The notes under the pieces were generated by a model, which worked only from the letters and a program-made list of their open reading frames with translations, did no database searches and was not told the origin of the DNA. The position numbers and the translations under genes are program-made. Below, in pieces: positions 25,428-33,790 of a stretch of 44,775 nucleotides of DNA; the first letter of the stretch is position 1; each line of letters opens with the position of its first letter. Source of the stretch: Gulosibacter massiliensis (lineage in GTDB: Bacteria; Actinomycetota; Actinomycetes; Actinomycetales; Microbacteriaceae); assembly GCA_945949175.1 (NCBI GenBank), contig CAMFDU010000008.1, positions 1-44,775 of the forward strand. The letters run 5' to 3'.

Positions 25428-26317
25428 CGCTCAGCAAGACCCGCGAGGGCTTCGAGCACGCACAGCGCCGTGAGCCGAATTGTACGACCGTCCTCGGTGT
25501 CGGCGCCGGCATCCACCTCGGCAAGGTCAATCGTGGTGACACGGTCGTCCCGTGCAAAGCCACGCGCGAATTGGCGCATCTCGTATGCGCTGAGTCCACC
25601 CGGAATAGAAGCTGGACACGCGGGAGCGACCGAGCGGTCGCACGCGTCGATGTCGAGGTCGACGTGAACGGGTCCGCCGTCGGCACCGGCTATGGCGAGG
25701 GCTTCGTGGACCACCGCGTCGACGCCACGGCGGGCGACGTCGTCGCGGGTGATCACGGTGATTCCCCAGTCGCGAACCCGGCGATGATATTCCGATGAGT
25801 TGGCAAAATCCGCAATCGCGATCTGGACGACCCGAGCGGGGTCGACGCCAAAATCCTCGACCAGGCGACGTACGGGGGATCCGTTACTCACCCCGTCGCG
25901 AACGTCAAGGTGCGCATCGACGGTGATGAGCCCTGCCTTGGCAAGTTGGGTGCCCCATCCGGCAACCGCCACGGGAACAGTGAGCGCGTTGTCACCGCCA
26001 ATCGCCACTAACAGCCTTGTGCGAGAAACCGCCTCGGAAATCACGCGAACTGCACCCTCCTCATCGCCGTCCGGGTCGGCCACGTCCCCGAAGTCATGGC
26101 GGATTAGGCGTGTCGCCGTGTGTGTGTCGGTACCACCCTGAAATGTCTCGGAATAGCGGGGCAACACCGCCCGGACGGCGGCAGGCGTCAGGTTAGTAGA
26201 ACCAGGAGTGATTGACGTCGAAAACGTCGGGACTCCGATGATCCCAAAATCGACTTCCCCTTCGGGCGCAATCCACCCGCCAGCGCGGGGCCAGAGCGGA
26301 TCATGGGAAAGTGCCAT
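25424..26317 (-). CDS. hutG: Formimidoylglutamase (ureohydrolase family)
   Basis: Last hut step by context: formimidoylglutamate to glutamate and formamide. The 297-residue arginase/agmatinase-family protein has metal ligands Asp134, His136 and Asp138 in DAHLDVR, and Asp222 and Asp224 in HVDLDIDACD. The first metal-site motif reads GGDN (Asn110), where arginases have GGDH, so one histidine ligand is replaced. Specificity for formimidoylglutamate is inferred from its position next to hutI. It is transcribed opposite to hutHUI. ATG 26317 lies seven bases after TATTCT (26330-26325), so it may have a leaderless promoter of its own, or share a transcript with the acyl-CoA dehydrogenase gene 26 bp upstream. 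Confidence 0.9.
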   Translation of the reverse strand: MALSHDPLWPRAGGWIAPEGEVDFGIIGVPTFSTSITPGSTNLTPAAVRAVLPRYSETFQGGTDTHTATRLIRHDFGDVADPDGDEEGAVRVISEAVSRTRLLVAIGGDNALTVPVAVAGWGTQLAKAGLITVDAHLDVRDGVSNGSPVRRLVEDFGVDPARVVQIAIADFANSSEYHRRVRDWGITVITRDDVARRGVDAVVHEALAIAGADGGPVHVDLDIDACDRSVAPACPASIPGGLSAYEMRQFARGFARDDRVTTIDLAEVDAGADTEDGRTIRLTALCVLEALAGLAER

Positions 26318-26330
26318 AAAGGCAAGAATA
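26318..26330 (-). promoter_or_regulatory. Candidate leaderless -10 of hutG
   Basis: TATTCT (26330-26325, minus strand) with seven bases to the ATG, identical in sequence and spacing to the hutR element. No HutR-like palindrome is visible nearby, so hutG may escape HutR control. Confidence 0.45.
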
Positions 26331-26343
26331 ACGCGCCCGCGAT

Positions 26344-27513
26344 TTAGCGGAACGCTTCTTCGCCTGTCAGCGCTCGGCCGACCACGAGCGCGTGAACCTC
26401 GTCGGTGCCCTCATAGGTGCGCACCGACTCGAGGTTCATCATGTGTCGCATAATCGGGTAATCCGCCGTCACGCCATCGCCGCCGAGAATCGATCGAACC
26501 GTAGAAACGATACCGACCGCTTCGCGAACGTTGTTGAGTTTGCCGACCGAAATCTGGTCGTGGGCTAGCGTGCCCAAATCTTTGAGTTTGCCAATGTGGT
26601 GTGAAAGCAAAACGCCCTTTTCGAACTCAAGAAAGCAATCAGCGAGCTTTGTCTGAGTGATCTGTGTCGCGGCGAGTGGTTTGCCGAACAGGATTCTCTC
26701 TTTCGAGAACTTCACCGCGACGTCGATAGCCGCGCGCGCGGCGCCCATGACTCCCCAGATGATTCCATACCGCGCTTCGTTGAGGCACGAGAACGGCGCT
26801 CCGAGTCCTTTGGCTGATGGAAGACGAAGTGACTCGGGGACACGAACGTTCTCAAGGTGAATATCGCACTGAATCGATGCTCGCATTGAAAGCTTGTTGG
26901 AAATCGGCGTCGCTGTGAAGCCAGGAGTGTCGGTCGGCACGATGAAACCGCGAATGCCGTCCTCGGTGTCGGCCCAAATGATGGCGTAATCGGCGATGTT
27001 CGCGATGCCTATCCAGCGCTTGGCGCCGCTGATGACCCAGTGGTCACCGTCCTTGACCGCCTTCGTCAGCATGTTCGACGGATCAGAGCCGCCCTGGGGC
27101 TCGGAGAGTCCGAAACATCCGGCTAACTCACCACGGGCCGACGCTGGGAGGTATTCCTGTTTTTGTTCTTCAGACCCGAACTTGGCGATCGCAGACATCG
27201 CGAGAGAACCGAGGACCGAGACATGCGTGCGCCACGACGTGTCGACCGCTTCGAGTTCGTAGCACACAAGCCCGTAGGAAACGGCGCTCGCGCCGGAGCA
27301 GCCGTAACCCTCGATATGCATTCCGAGCATTCCCAGGTCACCCATTTCGCCGATGAGTTCGGTGCGAAGGCGCTGTATCTCGAAGTCTTCGTCAATCTGT
27401 GGTTGGATTCGCTCGAGAGAGAATTTTCGAGCCTTGTCTCGCCAGCCGAGTTCTTCTGCGGTGAACAGCGCGTCGAACCCCATCACGGATTCTGTGGTGG
27501 AGAAATTCGACAT
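26344..27513 (-). CDS. Acyl-CoA dehydrogenase, glutaryl-CoA dehydrogenase-like
   Basis: A 389-residue FAD-dependent acyl-CoA dehydrogenase. It matches the glutaryl-CoA dehydrogenase subgroup better than straight-chain enzymes. GMHIEGYGCSGASAVSYGLV corresponds to the GCDH active-site entry, Arg95 in DTSWRTHVSV is the conserved dicarboxylate-binding Arg, and the catalytic base Glu368 is in TYEGTDEVHALVVGRALTG. FAD contacts are in CFGLSEPQGGSDP and the GGDGVTADYPIMRHM loop. Predicted reaction: oxidative decarboxylation of glutaryl-CoA (lysine or tryptophan breakdown) or a related diacid. The frame extends upstream across the tRNA gene, but ATG 27513 has GAAGGAG six bases before it and is the start. 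Confidence 0.9.
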   Translation of the reverse strand: MSNFSTTESVMGFDALFTAEELGWRDKARKFSLERIQPQIDEDFEIQRLRTELIGEMGDLGMLGMHIEGYGCSGASAVSYGLVCYELEAVDTSWRTHVSVLGSLAMSAIAKFGSEEQKQEYLPASARGELAGCFGLSEPQGGSDPSNMLTKAVKDGDHWVISGAKRWIGIANIADYAIIWADTEDGIRGFIVPTDTPGFTATPISNKLSMRASIQCDIHLENVRVPESLRLPSAKGLGAPFSCLNEARYGIIWGVMGAARAAIDVAVKFSKERILFGKPLAATQITQTKLADCFLEFEKGVLLSHHIGKLKDLGTLAHDQISVGKLNNVREAVGIVSTVRSILGGDGVTADYPIMRHMMNLESVRTYEGTDEVHALVVGRALTGEEAFR

Positions 27514-27575
27514 CCTGGCTCCTTCGCGCCTCTCTAATACATGCAATACTAGTGTTTTTTGCGAAGCGATGAGAG

Positions 27576-27648
27576 TGGACCTGAGGGGACTCGAACCCCT
27601 GACCCCCTGCATGCCATGCAGGTGCGCTACCAGCTGCGCCACAGGCCC
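27576..27648 (-). tRNA. tRNA-Ala, anticodon GGC
   Basis: Read on the minus strand the 73 bases fold into a cloverleaf. The acceptor pairs GGGCCTG with CAGGTCC and contains the G3-U70 wobble, the identity element for alanyl-tRNA synthetase. The anticodon stem CCTGC/GCAGG encloses ATGGCAT with GGC at 27615-27613. The T-arm is AGGGG-TTCGAGT-CCCCT. The discriminator is A73 and CCA is not encoded. It lies between rsfS and the acyl-CoA dehydrogenase gene on the same strand. Confidence 0.97.
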
Positions 27649-27689
27649 TTTCGGGCAACTAGTTCAGATTAGCCTACGGCCGAGATTTC

Positions 27690-28076
27690 TCACAAATCAT
27701 CGGCGAAGGTTTCCCGCTCGGGCAGGGTAATCGGGATCACAGGACAGTCGTGCCACAGGCGCTCGAGTCCATAAAACATGCGTTCTTCTTCGTGGAAAAC
27801 GTGCGCGACGACGTCACCAAAATCCAGCAGGATCCAACGACCCAGGTCACGGCCTTCTCGTCGAAGAGTCCTACTTCCGCTTGCCAACATCTGGTCTTCG
27901 ATTTCGTCAGCGATCGCTTGAACATTTCGTTCATTGCGTCCAGTGACCATCACGAACGCATCGACAATTCCGATGGGGCCGCTGACATCAAGAGCGACAA
28001 TGTCTTCTCCCTGCTTGGCGTCTGCTGCAGCCGCGACAATGGCGACGTGGTCGATGGCGGTGGTAGTTGCGGGCAC
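27690..28076 (-). CDS. rsfS: Ribosomal silencing factor RsfS
   Basis: RsfS binds uL14 on the large subunit and blocks subunit joining in starved cells. The 128-residue protein shows the family core: AAAADAKQGEDIVALDVSGP, DAFVMVTGRNERNVQAIADE, the Gly-Arg-Trp motif in GRDLGRWILLDFGDVVAHVF, and HEEERMFYGLERLW. GTG 28076 is the start, with AAAGGA about six bases upstream. It follows the tail-anchored membrane-protein gene by nine bases; the nadD-x-rsfS order is usual in actinobacteria. Confidence 0.95.
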   Translation of the reverse strand: MPATTTAIDHVAIVAAAADAKQGEDIVALDVSGPIGIVDAFVMVTGRNERNVQAIADEIEDQMLASGSRTLRREGRDLGRWILLDFGDVVAHVFHEEERMFYGLERLWHDCPVIPITLPERETFADDL

Positions 28077-28085
28077 TGAGTTCCT

Positions 28086-28670
28086 TTAGATGAGTCCGGT
28101 GAAAAAAGCGAGTCCAATGAGTGCCGCCACAAGAAGTCCGAGAAACGTGGCAAATCCGGCAGAGATGCCTTGTCCCGCAGAAGAGATCTTGCGATCGACC
28201 TTGATCGGGGCCGCCCGTCCGATGATTGAGAGTGCTTCTGTCGCGCGCCGAGGGATTGCGGGCATCCCTGTGAGTGGGTTGGCGTCTACGGCGATCGGCG
28301 ACGATCGGGGGCTTGACGCAGCCGCGACGACTACAGGGCCGGTGAGGATGATCTCGCCCGTCTTGTCGATCGGTCCCGAAATTTCTCCAGTCGGAAATTG
28401 CTCGACATGAAGCGTCGTGGTCGCGGTGTTGGGTTGCCCCACGGTGGCCGACGCGGTAATCCACTCGGTCCCAAAATCCTCATAGCCGTAGTCGTGCGGG
28501 AGCCCACTGGATGGTTGCCGACGTGACCGACGTGATGGCAATTCGTCTGCGGTTCTAACCGCAGCGACCGTCTGTGGAACGCCCAACACCCCTTCGGTCG
28601 GACGTTGCGCCGCGTCACGAGCTTCGCGCTGTGCGCGTCTGCTCGGGAGTGCGGTGAAGTTGTCGGTCAT
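28086..28670 (-). CDS. Hypothetical single-span membrane protein between nadD and rsfS
   Basis: A 194-residue protein starting [20 protein letters not shown]. It has a long, basic, Pro/Ser/Thr-rich and probably disordered N-terminal region and one hydrophobic helix at the very end ([18 protein letters not shown]), so it looks tail-anchored with the bulk in the cytoplasm. I recognise no domain. Its ATG overlaps the nadD stop (ATGA at 28667-28670). The frame opens earlier (28889), but that part lies within nadD and lacks support. Coupling to nadD and the 9-bp gap to rsfS indicate a real gene. Confidence 0.75.
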   Translation of the reverse strand: MTDNFTALPSRRAQREARDAAQRPTEGVLGVPQTVAAVRTADELPSRRSRRQPSSGLPHDYGYEDFGTEWITASATVGQPNTATTTLHVEQFPTGEISGPIDKTGEIILTGPVVVAAASSPRSSPIAVDANPLTGMPAIPRRATEALSIIGRAAPIKVDRKISSAGQGISAGFATFLGLLVAALIGLAFFTGLI

Positions 28671-29266
28671 GTGTGTCCACGATACAACGCATGCTTTGCA
28701 ATGTACTGAACGACGCCATCGGGCACGAGGTACCAGACGGGCGCCCCAGCGTGGACTCGTGAGCGGCAATCGGTCGACGATATGGCCAGTGCGGGAATCT
28801 CGAGTTGACTCACTTTTTCGGTCGGAAGACCAGAGACCGACAACGTGTGACCTGGTCGAGTGACCGCGACGAAGTGAGCGAAACCCCATGCGTCGTCGAT
28901 GTCTTTCCAGTCGAGGATTTGTTCGATTGCGTCGGCCCCCGAGATGAAGTACAAGTCGGAATCGGGATAAAGGTGCCGAAGGTCGCGCAGGGTGTCGATT
29001 GTGTAGGTCGGCCCATCACGATCGATATCTACTCGGGAAACGGTGAAGCGAGGGTTCGCTGCCGTCGCGATCACCGCCATAAGGTAGCGATGCTCCCCCG
29101 CCGTGACGTTCTCTTTATGGGACTGCTCACCGGTGGGCACAAAGACGACCTCATCGAGTTCAAAATGAGTGGCCACCTCACTCGCGGCAACGAGGTGCCC
29201 GTGGTGAATGGGGTCGAACGTCCCACCCATTACGCCGATTCGTCGGCGGGTGCGTTCGACCGTCAC
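28667..29266 (-). CDS. nadD: Nicotinate-nucleotide adenylyltransferase
   Basis: NadD adenylylates nicotinate mononucleotide in NAD synthesis. The 199-residue protein has the nucleotidyltransferase signature [11 protein letters not shown] (residues 14-24), [30 protein letters not shown], the [12 protein letters not shown] segment and [10 protein letters not shown] near the end. I start at GTG 29266, about 12 codons before the signature as in other NadD proteins. The frame runs further upstream but would swallow the small membrane-protein gene. An AGG lies six bases before the GTG. Confidence 0.94.
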   Translation of the reverse strand: MTVERTRRRIGVMGGTFDPIHHGHLVAASEVATHFELDEVVFVPTGEQSHKENVTAGEHRYLMAVIATAANPRFTVSRVDIDRDGPTYTIDTLRDLRHLYPDSDLYFISGADAIEQILDWKDIDDAWGFAHFVAVTRPGHTLSVSGLPTEKVSQLEIPALAISSTDCRSRVHAGAPVWYLVPDGVVQYIAKHALYRGHT

Positions 29267-29273
29267 AAAAGGC

Positions 29274-29447
29274 CTAGTGGTGCGCGGGTTCGCTCGAGCC
29301 GCGACGCGGGTTGCGGTGGGCAACGTCGCGGTTCGCGAGAACAACCACCGCGAGAGCAATGAACCCGAGGGCGAAGATGCCTGCCCACACGATTGCAGGG
29401 AAGGTAAGAGGCGCAAGTTCTTCCGTGGCGCGGATAACAATGTTCAC
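29274..29447 (-). CDS. Small single-span membrane protein upstream of nadD
   Basis: A 57-residue ORF beginning [20 protein letters not shown], with one transmembrane helix ([23 protein letters not shown], about residues 16-38) and a short basic tail. The GTG at 29447 has a good AGGGAG about seven bases upstream, better than the TTG that opens the frame. It sits 33 bp after proA and 7 bp before nadD, so it belongs to the operon. No function is recognisable. Similar tiny membrane ORFs in this position would be easy to miss in automatic annotation. Confidence 0.7.
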   Translation of the reverse strand: MNIVIRATEELAPLTFPAIVWAGIFALGFIALAVVVLANRDVAHRNPRRGSSEPAHH

Positions 29448-29480
29448 GATGTTCTCCCTCAAAAGGCTGTTAGGACAAGA

Positions 29481-30731
29481 TTACTCGCGCCACTGGCCAT
29501 TTCCGCGCACAATCCACTTCGTGCTGGTAAATTCACGCAAGCCCATTGGGCCTCGCGCGTGCAGTTTCTGGGTCGAAATTCCGACCTCAGCACCGAAACC
29601 AAACTCACCGCCGTCCGTAAACCGCGTGGATGCGTTGACCATCACAACCGCCGAGTCCACCTCGGCAACAAACTTTTCGGCATTCGCCATATTGTTCGTG
29701 ATGATTGCATCGGTGTGATGAGTCGAGTGGACGCCGATGTGGTCGATCGCAGCCTGGAGAGAATCGACAACCTTCACCGCAAGGTCGAGAGAAAGATATT
29801 CGTGGCCCCAGTCCTCTGCCGTCGCCACGTCGGCGCGGGGAAAAATCTCGCGAGTCGCGTGATCGGCATGGACCGTGACACCCGAATCGACCAATCTCTG
29901 CAGAATTGAGGGAATCAACCGTGACGCCGCGTCACGGTGTACGAGCAGCGTTTCCAACGCGTTGCACACTCCGACGCGTTGCGTTTTTGCGTTGTGGACG
30001 ATGTCACTCGACATCTCAAGTTCTGCGCTGGCATCAAGGAAAATGTGAACAACGCCAGCACCGGTTTCGATCACGGGAACGCTGGAATCGTTGACAACCG
30101 CGTTGATGAGCGCGGCGCTACCACGCGGAACAAGAACGTCGACGAAACCGCGTGCGTTCATGAGTCGGTTGGCTCCGTCGCGCCCGAACGAGTCAATCGT
30201 CTGAACCGCCGTTCGAGGCAAACCGCAATTCTCGAGAGCCGATCCGATGACACCGACAAGCACCGTGTTTGTGTTTTCTGCTGCACTTCCGCCTCGCAAG
30301 ATGGCGACGTTACCGCTCTTGAGCAGAATTGCCGCGAGGTCGACTGTCACATTCGGTCGCGCTTCATAAATTGAGCCAACCACACCGAACGGTACCCGAA
30401 CCTGTGTCAGGTGTAAGCCGTTCGGAAGTGTGCTTCCCCCAAGAACATCACCGATGGGATCGGGCAGGGCCACAATGTCACGCACTGCGCGCGCCAGACC
30501 CTCGACGCGTTCGGTCGTGAGCGTGAGTCGGTCGAGTAGCCCCTCTGCCATTCCATCGCCTCGCGAGAGATTCAGATCGTGGGCGTTTGCGGTCACGATG
30601 CGATCCGAATTCGTCAATAGCCCGTCGGCTATGGCCTCGAGAACCTGATTCTTGACCGCAGTCGATGTTTGAGCAAGAACAATTGATGCTGCTCGCGCAT
30701 CGTCGAGAATCTGCTGGAAGGCGTCGGTCAT
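29481..30731 (-). CDS. proA: Gamma-glutamyl phosphate reductase
   Basis: Second step of proline synthesis: NADPH reduction of gamma-glutamyl phosphate to glutamate semialdehyde. The 416-residue protein is related to aldehyde dehydrogenases. Seen: GVVGSIYEARPNVTVDLAAI, the cofactor region LKSGNVAILRGGSAAENTN, VIETGAGVVHIFLD, the catalytic Cys in TQRVGVCNALETLLVH and the terminal ALHARGPMGL-like KLHARGPMGLREFTSTKW. It follows proB by 24 bp. TAAACT (30744-30739) and seven bases precede its ATG, so it may also have its own leaderless promoter. Confidence 0.97.
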   Translation of the reverse strand: MTDAFQQILDDARAASIVLAQTSTAVKNQVLEAIADGLLTNSDRIVTANAHDLNLSRGDGMAEGLLDRLTLTTERVEGLARAVRDIVALPDPIGDVLGGSTLPNGLHLTQVRVPFGVVGSIYEARPNVTVDLAAILLKSGNVAILRGGSAAENTNTVLVGVIGSALENCGLPRTAVQTIDSFGRDGANRLMNARGFVDVLVPRGSAALINAVVNDSSVPVIETGAGVVHIFLDASAELEMSSDIVHNAKTQRVGVCNALETLLVHRDAASRLIPSILQRLVDSGVTVHADHATREIFPRADVATAEDWGHEYLSLDLAVKVVDSLQAAIDHIGVHSTHHTDAIITNNMANAEKFVAEVDSAVVMVNASTRFTDGGEFGFGAEVGISTQKLHARGPMGLREFTSTKWIVRGNGQWRE

Positions 30732-30744
30732 GGTTGCCAGTTTA
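30732..30744 (-). promoter_or_regulatory. Candidate leaderless -10 of proA
   Basis: TAAACT on the minus strand (30744-30739), seven bases, ATG at 30731. It lies in the 24-bp gap after proB. There is no Shine-Dalgarno before proA. Confidence 0.35.
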
Positions 30745-30755
30745 GGTTGCGCGGC

Positions 30756-31541
30756 CTAGCGGGAAGACGCCTCGAACCACGTTCCGACCGAATCACCCGA
30801 CAACGCCGGTCCGATGTTGGCTGCTGACGTGAGGATGACAGGGACCCCCGCGTGCGTTGCATGCAGGGCCGCGGCGATTTTAGTTTCCGCTCCACCGGTG
30901 CCGACTCCTGCAGAACCGATTGACCCGATTTCGATTCCCGACAAGTCGTCTCCGAAGGTCACGAATTCGATCATCTCTGCACCGGGTTCCCCCGGAGGGT
31001 GAGAGTACAACGCGTCGACGTCACTCAGCAACACCAAAAGGTCTGCGCCGACGAGTTCGGCGACCAACGCCGCGAGTCGGTCGTTATCGCCAAACCGAAT
31101 TTCGTGCGTCGCGACCGTGTCGTTCTCATTAACAATTGGGAGGAACCTGAGTTCAAGAAGTTTCTCAATCGCGGCCTTTGCATTCTCGCGCGTCGCATCG
31201 GATTCGAGGTCGCCAGAGGTCAACAACACTTGAGCCGCGACAATTCCAAATCTGTTGAGGCTGTCTTGATATCGGACCATCAGCATCGTCTGGCCGACTG
31301 CGGCAGCGGCCTGTTCGGTGACGAGATCATTTGCTGGACGAGCGGAAAGACCGAAATGAGGAAGCGCCGTGGCGATTGCCCCACTCGACACGAGCACGAC
31401 GTCTACCTTGCGCGCGTGTGCACCAGCGAGAGCATCAACGATTGTCGCCAACTGGTGAACATTGTCACCGCTAATCGACGATGACCCGACCTTGACAACG
31501 ATTCGCATCGCTGCGGTAACGTCACTCCGCTTTTCCACCAT
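30756..31541 (-). CDS. proB: Glutamate 5-kinase without PUA domain
   Basis: First step of proline synthesis: ATP-dependent phosphorylation of glutamate. The 261-residue protein is just the amino-acid-kinase domain, with [63 protein letters not shown] and [15 protein letters not shown]. It ends at GTWFEASSR, where E. coli and most actinobacterial ProB continue into a C-terminal PUA domain of about 100 residues; that domain is missing. The start is either ATG 31541 (MVEKRSDVT, overlapping obgE by 20 bp, preferred by comparison with other ProB N-termini) or ATG 31508. The frame further upstream is not used. Confidence 0.93.
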   Translation of the reverse strand: MVEKRSDVTAAMRIVVKVGSSSISGDNVHQLATIVDALAGAHARKVDVVLVSSGAIATALPHFGLSARPANDLVTEQAAAAVGQTMLMVRYQDSLNRFGIVAAQVLLTSGDLESDATRENAKAAIEKLLELRFLPIVNENDTVATHEIRFGDNDRLAALVAELVGADLLVLLSDVDALYSHPPGEPGAEMIEFVTFGDDLSGIEIGSIGSAGVGTGGAETKIAAALHATHAGVPVILTSAANIGPALSGDSVGTWFEASSR

Positions 31542-33045
31542 CGCCCTCTTCCGACCACAATCCTGCTTCGCGTTCGCGTTCCAATTCCGCACGGGCGGCT
31601 GCCTTCGCGTCCATGCGTTCCTTGTACGACTTACGGCGATCCGACGTCGTTGCCCGATCGCTCTCGTGCAATCGAGCATCGGTACCACGCGGACTAACCA
31701 TCATTTCGGCAGCACTCGTCATCGTTGGTTCCCAATCAAACACAAAACGATCACCGTCGCCAATGTAGACGGTGGCTCCCGGAACCGCACCAGCCTTGTA
31801 GAGATGGTCGTCGAGGTCGATCTTGGCAAGACGGTCGCTGAGATACCCGACGGCTTCCTCGTTGTTGAAGTCGGTCTGTTGGACCCAGCGTTCAGGCTTG
31901 ACTCCACGAATTCGATAGGTCACATCGTCACCTCGGTGCTCGACCAGCACGTTCAGTTGCTTCTCGTCAACCGCGCGCGGGCGAATAACGATCCGCTGGC
32001 GCGATTCTTCTGCAGCGAGTCGCTCAGCGCGATCGGCTCCGACCATCTGGCCGATTCGAAGAGTGAGGTCACGAAGACCAGCTCGCGTTGCCGCCGACAC
32101 CGCAAAGACCTCATACCCGAGCGCCTCGAAATCGGCGCGAACTAGTTCGGCAAGGTCAGCGGCTTCGGGAACGTCAATCTTGTTGAGGACGATGAGTTGG
32201 GGGCGCTCGATCAGCGGAATCGAACCGTCGGGCACGGGGTAGGCCGCGAGTTCCGCACGGATGATGTCGAAGTCGCTCATCGGATCGCGCGCCGGTTCAA
32301 GAGTTGCGCAGTCGATCACGTGAATGAGGACGCGGCATCGTTCGACGTGTCGAAGAAAGTCGAGTCCGAGTCCTTTGCCCTCGGAGGCGCCCGCGATGAG
32401 TCCAGGGACATCCGCAATCGTGTAGCGATACTGTTCGACGTCAACGACCCCAAGGTTGGGATGCAGAGTTGTGAAAGGGTAATCGGCAATTTTCGGTTTA
32501 GCGGCCGAAACAGACGCGATGAGCGATGATTTTCCCGCTGACGGGTACCCGACCAGGGCGACATCGGCGACGGTCTTGAGTTCGAGAACGATGTCACCGT
32601 CCCACCCGAGCGTGCCAAGGAGGGCGAAACCGGGTGCTTTACGTTTGAGCGACGCGAGGGCCGAATTCCCGAGACCGCCCTGACCGCCCGGTGCCACCAC
32701 GTATTCCATGTCCGGCTTGTCGAGGTCAATGAGAACCTCGCCATCGACGTCCTTAACCACGGTTCCCACGGGTACGGGGAGCGTCAACGATTCGCCCTTG
32801 TGCCCGCTGCGGTGGTCGCCCATTCCGAAACCACCGTTTTCGCTCGAACGATGCGGGCGATAGTGGAAGTCGAGGAGGGTCGTGACTTGGGGATCCGACA
32901 CGAGAATGATGTCGCCACCGTTACCACCGTTGCCGCCATCGGGACCAGCAAGAGGTTTGAACTTTTCGCGCTTGACCGACACACAGCCGTTGCCGCCGTG
33001 TCCCGCTTTGAGGTGAACAGTCACCTCATCGATGAACGAGACCAT
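31522..33045 (-). CDS. obgE: Obg/CgtA GTPase
   Basis: Ribosome-assembly and stress GTPase. The 507-residue protein has the glycine-rich Obg domain (residues 1-158, with [16 protein letters not shown]), the GTPase domain with P-loop GYPSAGKSS near residue 168 and [20 protein letters not shown], the NKIDVPEA motif, and the OCT domain found in Gram-positive members ([20 protein letters not shown]). A charged tail follows. ATG 33045 is preceded by an essentially perfect AAGGAGGTGA. It lies downstream of rplU-rpmA, separated by a strong hairpin, and overlaps proB. Confidence 0.97.
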   Translation of the reverse strand: MVSFIDEVTVHLKAGHGGNGCVSVKREKFKPLAGPDGGNGGNGGDIILVSDPQVTTLLDFHYRPHRSSENGGFGMGDHRSGHKGESLTLPVPVGTVVKDVDGEVLIDLDKPDMEYVVAPGGQGGLGNSALASLKRKAPGFALLGTLGWDGDIVLELKTVADVALVGYPSAGKSSLIASVSAAKPKIADYPFTTLHPNLGVVDVEQYRYTIADVPGLIAGASEGKGLGLDFLRHVERCRVLIHVIDCATLEPARDPMSDFDIIRAELAAYPVPDGSIPLIERPQLIVLNKIDVPEAADLAELVRADFEALGYEVFAVSAATRAGLRDLTLRIGQMVGADRAERLAAEESRQRIVIRPRAVDEKQLNVLVEHRGDDVTYRIRGVKPERWVQQTDFNNEEAVGYLSDRLAKIDLDDHLYKAGAVPGATVYIGDGDRFVFDWEPTMTSAAEMMVSPRGTDARLHESDRATTSDRRKSYKERMDAKAAARAELEREREAGLWSEEGDGGKAE

Positions 33046-33060
33046 GTGTCACCTCCTTCT

Positions 33061-33096
33061 CCTGCGAAAATACGACAAGGCGGGCCGAAGCCCGCC
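33061..33096 (-). terminator. Hairpin between rpmA and obgE (possible attenuator)
   Basis: On the minus strand GGCGGGC-TTCG-GCCCGCC (33096-33079) forms a perfect 7-bp stem with a stable UUCG loop, followed by TTGTCGTATTTT. It lies in the 67-bp gap after rpmA and before the strong obgE ribosome-binding site. The U-tract is interrupted, so partial rather than full termination seems likely. That would lower obgE relative to the ribosomal protein genes. Confidence 0.6.
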
Positions 33097-33112
33097 CCGC
33101 CGAGTAAAAAAC

Positions 33113-33367
33113 TTAAGCGCTCTGAACGATGTTGATGACCTTGCGGCCACCTTTTGCGCCGAACTGAACCGAGCCTGCTACGAGAGCGAAGAGAGTGTCA
33201 TCGCCACCTCGGCCAACGCCTGCACCCGGGTGGAAGTGGGTTCCGCGTTGGCGGACAATGATTTCGCCAGCCTTGACGACCTGGCCACCGTAGCGCTTAA
33301 CCCCGAGGTACTGGGGGTTCGAATCGCGTCCGTTGCGAGTGGACGACGCTCCCTTTTTATGTGCCAT
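33113..33367 (-). CDS. rpmA: Ribosomal protein bL27
   Basis: Large-subunit protein near the peptidyl-transferase centre. The 84-residue sequence begins [17 protein letters not shown] and contains [22 protein letters not shown] followed by the typical [19 protein letters not shown]. The N-terminus starts directly with the mature-like AHKKG, without the cleavable extension known from Firmicutes. It is 18 bp after rplU and precedes the hairpin and obgE. Confidence 0.98.
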   Translation of the reverse strand: MAHKKGASSTRNGRDSNPQYLGVKRYGGQVVKAGEIIVRQRGTHFHPGAGVGRGGDDTLFALVAGSVQFGAKGGRKVINIVQSA

Positions 33368-33385
33368 GTCGCTTTTCTCCCTCGA

Positions 33386-33694
33386 CTACTTGATGCTCGT
33401 AATTTTCACGCGGGTGAGGTCAGCCCGAAAGCCCTGACGCTTGTGGTACCCGGTCTTGTTCTTGAACTTGTGGATGATGATCTTGGGGCCGCGAAGGTCT
33501 TCGAGGACCTGTGCTGTGACGGTCACCTTTGCAAGAGCTGCGGCGTTCGACTCGATTTTGTCACCGTCCACGAGGAGGACCGGAGCGAGTGAAATCGATC
33601 CCTTGTCATCGGCCTTGATTCGGTCGACAGTGAGAATGGTCCCAACTTCGACCTTTTCCTGTCGCCCTCCGGCGCGCACAATCGCGTAAACCAC
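33386..33694 (-). CDS. rplU: Ribosomal protein bL21
   Basis: Large-subunit protein binding 23S rRNA. The 102-residue protein begins [18 protein letters not shown] and contains [14 protein letters not shown] and the C-terminal signature [23 protein letters not shown] 33694 is the start, with AAAGGA seven to eight bases upstream; the longer frame would run into the intergenic region. It heads rplU-rpmA-(hairpin)-obgE-proB-proA. In the 96-bp gap to rne a TTGACC (about 33737 on the minus strand) is a possible -35, but I see no firm -10. Confidence 0.97.
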   Translation of the reverse strand: MVYAIVRAGGRQEKVEVGTILTVDRIKADDKGSISLAPVLLVDGDKIESNAAALAKVTVTAQVLEDLRGPKIIIHKFKNKTGYHKRQGFRADLTRVKITSIK

Positions 33695-33790
33695 GGTGAT
33701 GTCCTTTCGAAAACCCAGTGCGGGCCTGAATGTTGGCATTGCGCACCAAGGGTCAAGAATAGCCGAATGGTGCCGTTGAGGCAAATCCTG

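Noticed and set aside
27514-27689. tRNA-Ala as an integration site for a mobile element carrying the hut genes
   Set aside because: I found no integrase, transposase or repeat of the tRNA 3' end nearby, and base composition does not change across the boundary.
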